Shown here one piece after another: positions 53,357 through 64,000 of a stretch of 64,000 nt of DNA. A model generated the notes under the pieces. The model searched no databases and had not been told where the DNA came from. It saw only the letters and a list, made by a program, of their open reading frames with translations. Origin of the DNA: Petrolisthes cinctipes (Eukaryota; Arthropoda; Malacostraca; Decapoda; Porcellanidae). The translations under genes were made by a program, and so were the position numbers. Location: positions 3,946,001-4,010,000 of the forward strand of contig JAWQEG010000259.1 in the NCBI GenBank assembly GCA_033782935.1, read 5' to 3'. How positions within the stretch are numbered: the first letter of the stretch is position 1; each line of letters starts with the position of its first letter.

Positions 53357-56094
53357 GTGTTAGAGTATTTTCAAAATACATGCTTAAAACATACTGAAAA
53401 TCGATCTTTTAGGTGCACAAAAGTCGATATGTGCATGCATCTTCAGTACCCGTTTATATCTCAAATTCAGGCTCAAAACACCCGAAAATTCAATATTTTG
53501 GGGTCCCAGAAGCAATCTGTACATGCCTATTCAGTGTTAGAGTATTTTCAAAATACTGGCCCAAAACATGCTGAAAATCGATATTTTAGATGCCCAAAGT
53601 CAATATGTGCATGTATCTTCTGTACCCGTTTATATCTCAAATTCAGGCTCAAAACACCCGAAAATTCAATATTTTGGGGTCCCAGAAGCAATCTGTACAT
53701 GCCTACACAGTGCTAGAATATTTTCAAAATATAGGCTAAAAACATGCTAAAATTCGACATTTTAGGTGCCAAAAAATCGATATCTCAAATTCAGTCCCAA
53801 AACACCCGAAAATTCGATATTTAGAGGTCCCAGAAGGTATCTGTACATGCCTACTTCGTGTTAGAGTATTTTCAAAATACAGGCCAAAAACATACTGAAA
53901 ATCGATCTTTTAGGTGCCCAAAAGTCGATATGTGCATGCATCTTCTGTACCCGTTTATATCTCAAATTCAGTCCCAAAACACCCGAAAATTCGATATTTA
54001 GGGGTCCCAGAAGCGATCTGTACATGCCTACTCCGTGTTAGAGTATTTTCAAAATACATGCTCAAAACATACTGAAAATCGATATTTTAGATGCCCAAAG
54101 TCAATATGTGCATGTATCTTCTGTACCCGTTTATATCTCAAATTCAGGCTCAAAACACCCGAAAATTCAATATTTTGGGGTCCCAGAAGCAATCTGTACA
54201 TGCCTACTCCGTGTTAGAGTATTTTCAAAATACATGCTCAAAACATACTGAAAATCGATCTTTTAGGTGCGCAAAAGTCGATATGTGCATGCATCTTTAG
54301 TACCCGTTTATATCTCAAATTCAGGCTCAAAACACCCGAAAATTCAATATTTTGGGGTCCCAGAAGCAATCCGTACATGCCTACTCAGTGTTAGAGTATT
54401 TTCAAAATACAGTCCCAAAACATGCTGAAAATCGATATTTTAGATAACCCAAAGTCAATATGTGCATGTATCTTCTGTACCCGTTTATATCTCAAATTCA
54501 GGCTCAAAACACCCGAAAATTCAATATTTTGGGGTCACAGAAGCAATCTGTACAGTGCTAGAATATTTTCAAAATATAGGCTAAAAACATGCTAAAAATC
54601 GATCTTTTAGGTGCCAAAAAGTCGATATCTCAAATTCAGTCCCAAAACACCCGAAAATTCGATATTTAGAGGTCCCAGATGGTATCTGTACATGCCTACT
54701 CCGTGTTAGAGTATTTTCAAAATACAGGCCAAAAACATACTGAAAATCGATCTTTTAGGCGCCCAAAAGTCGATATGTGCATGCATCTTCTGTACCCGTT
54801 TATATCTCAAATTCTGGCCCTAAACACCCGAAAATTCGATATTTTGGGGTCCCAGAAGCGATTTGTACATGCCTACTCCGTGTTAGAGTATATTCAAAAT
54901 TCAGGCCCAAAACATGCTGAAAATCGATATTTTTGGTGCCCAAAGTTAATATGTGCATGTATCTTCTGTACCCGTTTATATCTCAAATTCAGGCTCAAAA
55001 CACCCGAAAATTCAATATTTTGGGGTCCCAGAAGCAATCTGTACATGCCTACACAGTGCTAGAATATTTTCAAAATATAGGCTAAAAACATGCTAAAATT
55101 CGACATTTTAGGTGCCAAAAAATCGATATCTCAAATTCACTCCCAAAACACCCGAAAATTCGATATTTAGAGGTCCCAGAAGGTATCTGTACATGCCTAC
55201 TTCGTGTTAGAGTATTTTCAAATTACAGGCCAAAAACATACTGAAAATCGATCTTTTAGGTGCCCAAAAGTCGATATGTGCATGCATCTTCTGTACCCGT
55301 TTATATCTCAAATTCTGGCCCTAAACACCCGAAAATTCGATATTTTGGGGTCCCAGAAGCGATCTGTACATGCCTACTCCGTGTTAGAGTATTTTCAAAA
55401 TTCAGGCCCAAAACATGCTGAAAATCGATATTTTTGGTGCCCAAAGTCAACATGTGCAAGTATCTTCTGTACCCGTTTATATCTCAAATTCAGGCTCAAA
55501 ACACCCGAAAATTCAATATTTTGGGGTCCCAGAAGCAATCTGTACATGCCTACTCCGTGTTAGAGTATTTTCAAAATACATGCTCAAAACATACTGAAAA
55601 TCGATCTTTTAGGTGCACAAAAGTCGATATGTGCATGCATCTTCAGTACCCGTTTATATCTCAAATTCAGGCTCAAAACACCCGAAAATTCAATATTTTG
55701 GGGTCCCAGAAGCAATCTGTACATGCCTATTCAGTGTTAGAGTATTTTCAAAATACTGGCCCAAAACATGCTGAAAATCGATATTTTAGATGCCCAAAGT
55801 CAATATGCGCATATATCTTCTGTACCCGTTTATATCTCAAATTCAGGCTCAAAACACACAAAAATTCAATATTTTCGGGTCCCAGAAGCAATCTGTACAT
55901 GCCTACTCAGTGCTAGAATATTTTCAAAATATAGGCTAAAAACATGCTAAAAATCGATCTTTTAGGTGCCAAAAAGTCGATATCTCAAATTCAGTCCCAA
56001 AACACCCGAAAATTCGATATTTAGGGGCCCCAGAAGCGATCTGTACATGCCTACTCCGTGTTAGAGTATTTTCAAAATACATGCTCAAAACATA
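53357..56094 (+). repeat. Satellite segment sharing variants with the right edge
   Basis: Parts of this segment recur near the window end. About 53,568-54,190 matches 62,758-63,380 at offset 9,190, sharing CCTACTTCGTG. About 54,545-54,988 matches 63,557-64,000 at offset 9,012, sharing CCAGATGGTATC, GAGTATATTCAAA and AAAGTTAATATG. Only a few substitutions separate each pair. The 178-bp offset change equals about one L monomer. No genes are seen. Confidence 0.75.
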
Positions 56095-57047
56095 CTGAAA
56101 ATCGATATTTTAGATGCCCAAAGTCAATATGTGCATGTATCTTCTGTACCCGTTTATATCTCAAATTCAGGCTCAAAACACCCGAAAATTCAATATTTTG
56201 GGGTCCCAGAAGCAATCTGTACATGCCTACACAGTGCTAGAATATTTTCAAAATATAGGCTAAAAACATGCTAAAAATCGACATTTTAGGTGCCAAAAAA
56301 TCGATATCTCAAATTCAGTCCCAAAACACCCGAAAATTCGATATTTAGAGGTCCCAGAAGGTATCTGTACATGCTTAATCCGTGTTAGAGTATTTTCAAA
56401 ATACAGGCCAAAAACATACTGAAAATCGATCTTTTAGGTGCCCAAAAGTCGATATGTGCATGCATCTTCTGTACCCGTTTATATCTCAAATTCTGGCCCT
56501 AAACATCCGAAAATTCGATATTTTGGGGTCCCAGAAGCGATCTGTACATGCCTACTCCGTGTTAGAGTATTTTCAAAATTCAGGCCCAAAACATGCTGAA
56601 AATCGATATTTTTGGTGCCCAAAGTCAATATGTGCATGTATCTTCTGTACCCGTTTATATCTCAAATTCAGGCTCAAAACACCCGAAAATTCAATATTTT
56701 GGGGTCCCAGAAGCAATCTGTACATGCCTACTCAGTGCTAGAATATTTTCAAAATATAGGCTAAAAACATGCTAAAAATCGATCTTTTAGGTGCCAAAAA
56801 GTCGATATCTCAAATTCAGTCCCAAAACACCCGAAAATTCGATATTTAGGGGTCCCAGAAGCGATCTGTACATGCCTACTCCGTGTTAGAGTATTTTCAA
56901 AATACATGCTCAAAACATACTGAAAATCGATCTTTTAGGTGCACAAAAGTCGATATGTGCATGCATCTTCAGTATCCGTTTATATCTCAAATTCAGGCTC
57001 AAAACACCCGAAAATTCAATATTTTGGGGTCCCAGAAGCAATCTGTA

Positions 57048-57195
57048 CATGCCTACACAGTGCTAGAATATTTTCAAAATATAGGCTAAAAACATGCTAA
57101 AAATCGACATTTTAGGTGCCAAAAAATCGATATCTCAAATTCAGTCCCAAAACACCCGAAAATTCGATATTTAGAGGTCCCAGAAGGTATCTGTA
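57048..57195 (+). repeat. Exemplar short monomer S (148 bp)
   Basis: S aligns to L over its whole length except for a missing 29-bp block. In L this block runs from GTGCATG to GTTTATAT between the two halves; in S, CGATAT is followed directly by CTCAAATTCAG. ATAT borders the missing block on both sides in L, so loss through a 4-bp direct repeat is plausible. Two S subtypes alternate. One has CGACATTTTAGG and ends GGTATCTGTA after CACAGTGCTAG, as here. The other has CGATCTTTTAGG and ends GCGATCTGTA after CTCAGTGCTAG. At 148 bp S is close to a nucleosome core length, which may be coincidence. Confidence 0.9.
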
Positions 57196-57372
57196 CATGC
57201 CTACTCCGTGTTAGAGTATTTTCAAAATACAGGCCAAAAACATACTGAAAATCGATCTTTTAGGTGCCCAAAAGTCGATATGTGCATGCATCTTCTGTAC
57301 CCGTTTATATCTCAAATTCAGGCTCAAAACACCCGAAAATTCAATATTTTGGGGTCCCAGAAGCAATCTGTA
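57196..57372 (+). repeat. Exemplar long monomer L, 177-bp subtype
   Basis: This subtype is recognised by AGGCCAAAAACATACTG, CGATCTTTTAGGTGCCC and GTGCATGCATCTTC; the last includes the 8-bp palindrome TGCATGCA. A related 177-bp subtype has CATGCTCAAAACATACTG, GGTGCACAAAAG and CTTCAGTACCC, as at 56,871-57,047. Both follow an S monomer. The second half often carries TTCTGGCCCTAAAC or TTCAGGCTCAAAAC, and these are mixed between subtypes, which suggests gene-conversion-like exchange between L types. Confidence 0.88.
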
Positions 57373-57548
57373 CATGCCTACTCAGTGTTAGAGTATTTTC
57401 AAAATACAGGCCCAAAACATGCTGAAAATCGATATTTTAGATGCCCAAAGTCAATATGTGCATGTATCTTCTGTACCCGTTTATATCTCAAATTCAGGCT
57501 CAAAACACCCGAAAATTCAATATTTTGGGGTCCCAGAAGCAATCTGTA
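57373..57548 (+). repeat. Exemplar long monomer L, 176-bp subtype, with two 88-bp halves
   Basis: This subtype has CAGGCCCAAAACATGCTG and either ATTTTAGATGCCCAAAGTC or ATTTTTGGTGCCCAAAGTC. Its two halves align by hand: CAGGCCCAAAACATGCTGAA with CAGGCTCAAAACACCCGAA, then CGATATTTT with CAATATTTT, then GCCCAAAGTCAATATG with TCCCAGAAGCAATCTG, then TGCATG with TACATG. Over about 65 bp roughly three-quarters of positions match. Equivalent AAATTCAG or AAATATAG sites at 47,573, 47,661 and 47,749 are 88 bp apart, so L is an old dimer of an 88-bp unit. Confidence 0.85.
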
Positions 57549-58716
57549 CATGCCTACACAGTGCTAGAATATTTTCAAAATATAGGCTAAAAACATGCTA
57601 AAAATCGACATTTTAGGTGCCAAAAAAACGATATCTCAAATTCAGTCCCAAAACACCCGAAAATTCGATATTTAGAGGTCCCAGAAGGTATCTGTACCTC
57701 CGTGTTAGAGTATTTTCAAAATACAGGCCAAAAACATACTGAAAATCGATCTTTTAGGTGCCCAAAAGTCGATATGTGCATGCATCCTCTGTACCCGTTT
57801 ATATCTCAAATTCTGGCCCTAAACACCCGAAAATTCGATATTTTGGGGTCCCAGAACCGATCTGTACATGCCTACTCTGTGTTAGAGTATTTTCAAAATT
57901 CAGGCCCAAAACATGCTGAAAATCGATATTTTTAGTGCCTAAAGTCAATATGTGCATGTATCTTCTGTACCCGTTTATATCTCAAATTCAGGCTCAAAAG
58001 ACCCGAATATTCAATATTTTGGGGTCCCAGAAGCAATCTGTACATGCCTACTCCGTGTTAGAGTATTTTCAAAATTCAGGCCCAAAACATGCTGAAAATC
58101 GATATTTTTGGTGCCTAAAGTCAATATGTGCATGTATCTTCTGTACCCGTTTATATCTCAAATTCAGGCTCAAAAGACCCGAATATTCAATATTTTGGGG
58201 TCCCAGAAGCAATCCGTACATGCCTACTCAGTGCTAGAATATTTTCAAAATATAGGCTAAAAACATGCTAAAAATCGATATTATAGGTGCCAAAAAATCG
58301 ATATCTCAAATTCAGTCCAATAACACCCGAAAATTCGATATTTAGAGGTCCCAGAAGGTATCTGTACATGCCTACTCCGTGTTAGAGTATTTTCAAAATA
58401 CAGGCCAAAAACATACTGAAAATCGATCTTTTAGGTGCCCAAAAGTCGATATGTGCATGCATCTTCTGTACCCGTTTATATCTCAAATTCTGGCCCTAAA
58501 CACCCAAAAATTCGATATTTTGGGGTCCCAGAAGCGATCTGTACATGCCTACTCCGTGTTAGAGTATTTTCAAAATTCATGCCCAAAACATGCTGAAAAT
58601 CGATATTTTTGGTGCCCAAAGTTAATATGTGCATGTATCTTCTGTACCCGTTTATATCTCAAATTCAGGCTCAAAACACCCGAAAATTCAATATTTTGGG
58701 GTCCCAGAAGCAATCT

Positions 58717-59761
58717 GTATATGCCTACTCCGTGTTAGAGTATTTTCAAAATACATGCTCAAAACATACTGAAAATCGATCTTTTAGGTGCACAAAAGTC
58801 GATATGTGCATGCATCTTCAGTACCCGTTTATATCTCAAATTCAGGCTCAAAACACCCGAAAATTCAATATTTTGGGGTCACAGAAGCAATCTGTACATG
58901 CCTACACAGTGCTAGAATATTTTCAAAATATAGGCTAAAAACATGCTAAAAATCGACATTTTAGGTGCCAAAAAATCGATATCTCAAATTCAGTCCCAGA
59001 ACACCCGAAAATTCGATATTTAGAGGTCCCAGAAGGTATCTGTACATGCCTACTCCGTGTTAGAGTATTTTCAAAATACAGGCCAAAAACATACTGAAAA
59101 TCGATCTTTTATGTGCCCAAAAGTCGATATGTGCATGCATCTTCTGTACCCGTTTATATCTCAAATTCTGGCCCTAAACACCCGAAAATTCGATATTTTG
59201 GGGTCCCAGAAGCGATCTGTACATGCCTACTCCGTGTTAGAGTATTTTCAAAATTCAGGCACAAAACATGCTGAAAATCGATATTTTAGATGCCCAAAGT
59301 CAATATGTACATGTATCTTCTGTACCCATTTATATCTCAAATTCAGGCTCAAAACACCCGAAAATTCAATATTTTAGGGTCCCAGAAGCAATCTGTACAG
59401 TGCTAGAATATTTTTAAAATATAGGCTAAAAACATGCTAAAAATCGATCTTTTAGGTGCCAAAAAGTCGATATCTCAAATTCAGTCCCAAAACACCCGAA
59501 AATTCGATATTTAGGGGTCCCAGAAGCGATCTGTACATGCCTACTCCGTGTTAGAGTATTTTCAAAATACATGCTCAAAACATACTGAAAATCGATCTTT
59601 TAGGTGCACAAAAGTCGATATGTGCATGCATCTTCAGTACCCGTTTATATCTCAAATTCAGGCTCAAAACACACGAAAATTCAATATTTTGGGGTCCCAG
59701 AAGCAATCTGTACATGCCTACTCAGTGTTAGAGTATTTTCAAAATTAAGGCCCAAAACATG
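58717..59761 (+). repeat. Spacer between the 3,667-bp copies
   Basis: S and L monomers not part of the 3,667-bp pair. Contains TTCAGGCACAAAACATG with TGTACCCATTTAT near 59,254-59,340, a variant pair also found near 53,065 and 63,420, and the AAAATTAAGGCCC variant shared with the junction region at 47,072. No genes are seen. Confidence 0.75.
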
Positions 59762-62383
59762 CTGAAAATCGATATTTTAGATGCCCAAAGTCAATATGTG
59801 CATGTATCTTCTGTACCCGTTTATATCTCAAATTCAGGCTCAAAACACCCGAAAATTCAATATTTTGGGGTCCCAGAAGCAATCTGTACATGCCTACACA
59901 GTGCTAGAATATTTTCAAAATATAGGCTAAAAACATGCTAAAAATCGACATTTTAGGTGCCAAAAAATCGATATCTCAAATTCAGTCCCAAAACACCCGA
60001 AAATTCGATATTTAGAGGTCCCAGAAGGTATCTGTACATGCTTAATCCGTGTTAGAGTATTTTCAAAATACAGGCCAAAAACATACTGAAAATCGATCTT
60101 TTAGGTGCCCAAAAGTCGATATGTGCATGCATCTTCTGTACCCGTTTATATCTCAAATTCTGGCCCTAAACATCCGAAAATTCGATATTTTGGGGTCCCA
60201 GAAGCGATCTGTACATGCCTACTCCGTGTTAGAGTATTTTCAAAATTCAGGCCCAAAACATGCTGAAAATCGATATTTTTGGTGCCCAAAGTCAATATGT
60301 GCATGTATCTTCTGTACGCGTTTATATCTCAAATTCAGGCTCAAAACACCCGAAAATTCAATATTTTGGGGTCCCAGAAGCAATCTGTACATGCCTACTC
60401 AGTGCTAGAATATTTTCAAAATATAGGCTAAAAACATGCTAAAAATCGATCTTTTAGGTGCCAAAAAGTCGATATCTCAAATTCAGTCCCAAAACACCCG
60501 AAAATTCGATATTTAGGGGTCCCAGAAGCGATCTGTACATGCCTACTCCGTGTTAGAGTATTTTCAAAATACATGCTCAAAACATACTGAAAATCGATCT
60601 TTTAGGTGCACAAAAGTCGATATGTGCATGCATCTTCAGTATCCGTTTATATCTCAAATTCAGGCTCAAAACACCCGAAAATTCAATATTTTGGGGTCCC
60701 AGAAGCAATCTGTACATGCCTACACAGTGCTAGAATATTTTCAAAATATAGGCTAAAAACATGCTAAAAATCGACATTTTAGGTGCCAAAAAATCGATAT
60801 CTCAAATTCAGTCCCAAAACACCCGAAAATTCGATATTTAGAGGTCCCAGAAGGTATCTGTACATGCCTACTCCGTGTTAGAGTATTTTCAAAATACAGG
60901 CCAAAAACATACTGAAAATCGATCTTTTAGGTGCCCAAAAGTCGATATGTGCATGCATCTTCTGTACCCGTTTATATCTCAAATTCAGGCTCAAAACACC
61001 CGAAAATTCAATATTTTGGGGTCCCAGAAGCAATCTGTACATGCCTACTCAGTGTTAGAGTATTTTCAAAATACAGGCCCAAAACATGCTGAAAATCGAT
61101 ATTTTAGATGCCCAAAGTCAATATGTGCATGTATCTTCTGTACCCGTTTATATCTCAAATTCAGGCTCAAAACACCCGAAAATTCAATATTTTGGGGTCC
61201 CAGAAGCAATCTGTACATGCCTACACAGTGCTAGAATATTTTCAAAATATAGGCTAAAAACATGCTAAAAATCGACATTTTAGGTGCCAAAAAAACGATA
61301 TCTCAAATTCAGTCCCAAAACACCCGAAAATTCGATATTTAGAGGTCCCAGAAGGTATCTGTACCTCCGTGTTAGAGTATTTTCAAAATACAGGCCAAAA
61401 ACATACTGAAAATCGATCTTTTAGGTGCCCAAAAGTCGATATGTGCATGCATCCTCTGTACCCGTTTATATCTCAAATTCTGGCCCTAAACACCCGAAAA
61501 TTCGATATTTTGGGGTCCCAGAACCGATCTGTACATGCCTACTCTGTGTTAGAGTATTTTCAAAATTCAGGCCCAAAACATGCTGAAAATCGATATTTTT
61601 AGTGCCTAAAGTCAATATGTGCATGTATCTTCTGTACCCGTTTATATCTCAAATTCAGGCTCAAAAGACCCGAATATTCAATATTTTGGGGTCCCAGAAG
61701 CAATCTGTACATGCCTACTCCGTGTTAGAGTATTTTCAAAATTCAGGCCCAAAACATGCTGAAAATCGATATTTTTGGTGCCTAAAGTCAATATGTGCAT
61801 GTATCTTCTGTACCCGTTTATATCTCAAATTCAGGCTCAAAAGACCCGAATATTCAATATTTTGGGGTCCCAGAAGCAATCCGTACATGCCTACTCAGTG
61901 CTAGAATATTTTCAAAATATAGGCTAAAAACATGCTAAAAATCGATATTATAGGTGCCAAAAAATCGATATCTCAAATTCAGTCCAATAACACCCGAAAA
62001 TTCGATATTTAGAGGTCCCAGAAGGTATCTGTACATGCCTACTCCGTGTTAGAGTATTTTCAAAATACAGGCCAAAAACATACTGAAAATCGATCTTTTA
62101 GGTGCCCAAAAGTCGATATGTGCATGCATCTTCTGTACCCGTTTATATCTCAAATTCTGGCCCTAAACACCCAAAAATTCGATATTTTGGGGTCCCAGAA
62201 GCAATCTGTACATGCCTACTCCGTGTTAGAGTATTTTCAAAATTCATGCCCAAAACATGCTGAAAATCGATATTTTTGGTGCCCAAAGTCAATATGTGCA
62301 TGTATCTTCTGTACCCGTTTATATCTCAAAGTCAGGCTCAAAACATCCGAAAATTCAATATTTTGGGGTCCCAGAAGCAATCT
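59762..62383 (+). repeat. 2.6-kb block, second copy
   Basis: Second copy of 56,095-58,716. Near the right edge differences accumulate (GAAGCAATC for GAAGCGATC at 62,201; AAAGTCAAT for AAAGTTAAT; CAAAGTCAGG; ACATCCG), then the copies part at about 62,384 where CTCAGTGCTAG replaces CTCCGTGTTAG. Confidence 0.87.
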
Positions 62384-64000
62384 GTACATGCCTACTCAGT
62401 GCTAGAATATTTTCAAAATATAGGCTAAAAACATGCTAAAAATCGATCTTTTAGGTGCCAAAAAGTCGATATCTCAAATTCAGTCCCAAAACACCCGAAA
62501 ATTCGATATTAAGGGGTCCCAGAAGCGATCTGTACATGCCTACTCCGTGTTAGAGTATTTTCAAAATACATGCTCAAAACATACTGAAAATCGATCTTTT
62601 AGGTGCACAAAAGTCGATATGTGCATGCATCTTCAGTACCCGTTTATATCTCAAATTCAGGCTCAAAACACCCGAAAATTCAATATTTTGGGGTCCCAGA
62701 AGCAATCTGTACATGCCTACTCAGTGTTAGAGTATTTTCAAAATACAGGCCCAAAACATGCTGAAAATAGATATTTTAGATGCCCAAAGTCAATATGTGC
62801 ATGTATCTTCTGTTCCCGTTTATATCTCAAATTCAGGCTCAAAACACCCGAAAATTCAATATTTTGGGGTCCCAAAAGCAATCTGTACATGCCTACACAG
62901 TGCTAGAATATTTTCAAAATATAGGCTAAAAACATGCTAAAAATCGACATTTTAGGTGCCAAAAAATCGATATCTCAAATTCAGTCCCAAAACACCCGAA
63001 AATTCGATATTTAGAGGTCCCAGAAGGTATCTGTACATGCCTACTTCGTGTTAGAGTATTTTCAAAATACTGGCCAAAAACATACTGAAAATCGATCTTT
63101 TAGGTGCCCAAAAGTCGATATGTGCATGCATCTTCTGTACCCGTTTATATCTCAAATTCAGTCCCAAAACACCCGAAAATTCGATATTTAGGGGTCCCAG
63201 AAGCGATCTGTACATGCCTACTCCGTGTTAGAGTATTTTCAAAATACATGCTCAAAACATACTGAAAATCGATATTTTAAATGCCCAAAGTCAATATGTG
63301 CATGTATCTTCTGTACCCGTTTATATCTCAAATTCAGGCTCAAAACACCCGAAAATTCAATATTTTGGGGTCCCAGAAGCGATCTGTACATGCCTACTCC
63401 GTGTTAGAGTATTTTCAAAATTCAGGCACAAAACATGCTGAAAATCGATATTTTAGATGCCCAAAGTCAATATGTGCATGTATCTTCTGTACCCATTTAT
63501 ATCTCAAATTCAGGCTCAAAACACCCGAAAATTCAATATTTTGGGGTCCCAGAAGCAATCTGTACAGTGCTAGAATATTTTCAAAATATAGGCTAAAAAC
63601 ATGCTAAAAATCGATCTTTTAGGTGCCAAAAAGTCGATATCTCAAATTCAGTCCCAAAACACCCGAAAATTCGATATTTAGAGGTCCCAGATGGTATCTG
63701 TACATGCCTACTCCGTGTTAGAGTATTTTCAAAATACAGGCCAAAAACATACTGAAAATCGATCTTTTAGGAGCCCAAAAGTCGATATGTGCATGCATCT
63801 TCTGTACCCGTTTATATCTCAAATTCTGGCCCTAAACACCCGAAAATTCGATATTTTGGGGTCCCAGAAGCGATCTGTACATGCCTACTCCGTGTTAGAG
63901 TATATTCAAAATTCAGGCCCAAAACATGCTGAAAATCGATATTTTTGGTGCCCAAAGTTAATATGTGCATGTATCTTCTGTACCCGTTTATATCTCAAAT
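62384..64000 (+). repeat. Right-edge satellite, continuing beyond the window
   Basis: S and L monomers that repeat segments of 53,568-54,988 (see that entry) and run off the window in mid-monomer at TATCTCAAAT. There is no sign of the array ending here. Confidence 0.8.

Larger units (their letters stand above)
57048..57548 (+). repeat. Exemplar 501-bp higher-order trimer (S-L-L)
   Basis: This clean trimer shows the basic higher-order unit: S of 148 bp, L of 177 bp and L of 176 bp, each cut at the CATG of the TGTACATG junction. The sum, 501 bp, is the commonest spacing between equivalent sites in the window, for example at 23,037, 23,538 and 24,039, and at 25,183, 25,684, 26,185, 26,686 and 27,187 on the other strand. 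Because 501 is 3 x 167, reading frames stay in phase from trimer to trimer, which explains the regular false ORFs. Confidence 0.93.
56095..58716 (+). repeat. 2.6-kb block, first copy (offset 3,667 bp)
   Basis: Matches 59,762-62,383 at a constant offset of 3,667 bp. Shared rare marks include TGCTTAATCCG (56,369 and 60,036), the 7-bp deletion TCTGTACCTCCGTG (57,691 and 61,358), CAGAACCGATC, GACCCGAATATTC, GATATTATAGGTGCC and GTCCAATAACACC. In the interior I saw one substitution (TGTACCCG against TGTACGCG); a few more lie near the right edge. Confidence 0.88.
1..64000. repeat. Satellite DNA array spanning the whole window
   Basis: Every line of the window, apart from 28,597-28,759, is a variant of the same tandem monomer. 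Diagnostic blocks recur at every monomer: a TGTACATG junction, the 13-bp dyad TATTTTCAAAATA, AAAATCGAT, CACCCGAAAATTC and GTCCCAGAAG (or their complements). Monomers are 148 bp (S) or 176-177 bp (L), giving roughly 390 copies. One L monomer (57,373-57,548) counts to 66 G+C of 176, or 37.5%. No gene, RNA gene or unique sequence interrupts the array. The size, tandem order, higher-order periodicity and lack of coding content are typical of eukaryotic centromeric or pericentromeric satellites. The centromeric role is inference and the family is not one I recognise. Confidence 0.97.
46716..64000 (+). repeat. Plus-oriented satellite block
   Basis: From 46,716 to the window end every monomer reads in the plus sense. 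The same S and L subtypes occur as on the left, so both blocks belong to one family. The higher-order arrangement differs: there is a 3,667-bp spaced duplication and much S-L-L trimer and S-L dimer material, and no copy of the 11,687-, 2,143- or 1,179-bp units of the left block was seen. The right end lies outside the window. Confidence 0.95.

Noticed and set aside
1..64000. CRISPR array
   Set aside because: Repeats are contiguous 148-177-bp monomers with no unique spacers and no cas genes; the scale and composition are those of satellite DNA.
1..64000. CENP-B box (TTCG....A..CGGG pattern)
   Set aside because: The only CGGG context, TTTTCGGGTG, does not fit the required spacing, and I found no match in the S or L subtypes on either strand.
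1..64000. Telomeric or subtelomeric array
   Set aside because: No short telomere-type repeats (such as TTAGGG, TTAGG, TTAGGC or TTTAGGG runs) were seen at either end or at the orientation switch.

Overview
The whole window is non-coding satellite DNA with no unique-sequence gene anywhere. It is one uninterrupted tandem-repeat array of roughly 390 related monomers, about 37% GC (66 of 176 bases counted in one monomer). A single small transposon-derived insertion sits at 28,597-28,759. This points to a eukaryote, probably centromeric, pericentromeric or other constitutive heterochromatin. The species cannot be named from sequence alone; I do not recognise the satellite family. The insertion has a TA target duplication and termini beginning CAGT, the signature of Tc1/mariner-type MITEs, which are common in animals including nematodes and insects.

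The array is built in nested levels. An ancestral unit of about 88 bp was doubled into a long monomer L (176-177 bp) whose two halves still align at about three-quarters identity. A short monomer S (148 bp) is L lacking a 29-bp block in its first half. S, L and L alternate to give a 501-bp trimer. Local variants are S+L dimers (314 or 324-325 bp) and a 491-bp trimer carrying a 10-bp deletion at the monomer junction. These were amplified again into longer units of 872, 992, 1,179, 1,327/2,654, 2,143, 3,667 and 11,687 bp. Several are 99.9% identical or indistinguishable by eye, so amplification is recent.

Layout: positions 1-46,715 carry monomers in minus orientation and 46,716-64,000 in plus orientation, meeting head to head in a perfect 24-bp palindrome centred on TGTACA. 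From left to right: 1-7,515 and 11,688-19,526 are two copies of a block repeated at 11,687 bp, separated by 7,516-11,687; 19,527-25,182 is mixed; 25,183-27,404 is regular 501-bp trimer; 27,405-29,502 is irregular and contains the MITE; 29,503-31,350 is a 992-bp repeat; 31,351-32,399 has deletion-junction variants in an 872-bp repeat; 32,400-37,690 is a 1,327/2,654-bp repeat; 38,091-43,954 is a 2,143-bp repeat; 43,955-46,443 is a 1,179-bp repeat; 46,444-46,715 is diverged edge sequence. The plus-oriented side contains a 2.6-kb block duplicated at 3,667 bp (56,095-58,716 and 59,762-62,383) and a further long-range duplication running off the right end.

Open reading frames of up to about 180 codons occur throughout, but they are by-products of the repeat. 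They recur with the monomer, stop within it, and exist in overlapping alternative frames. No tRNA, rRNA, promoter, CRISPR or protein-coding gene is supported. The most interesting signals are the nested 88/148/176/501-bp architecture, the head-to-head inversion, the MITE, and the observation that the inversion, the MITE insertion and several small deletions all break at the same TGTACA palindrome between monomers.
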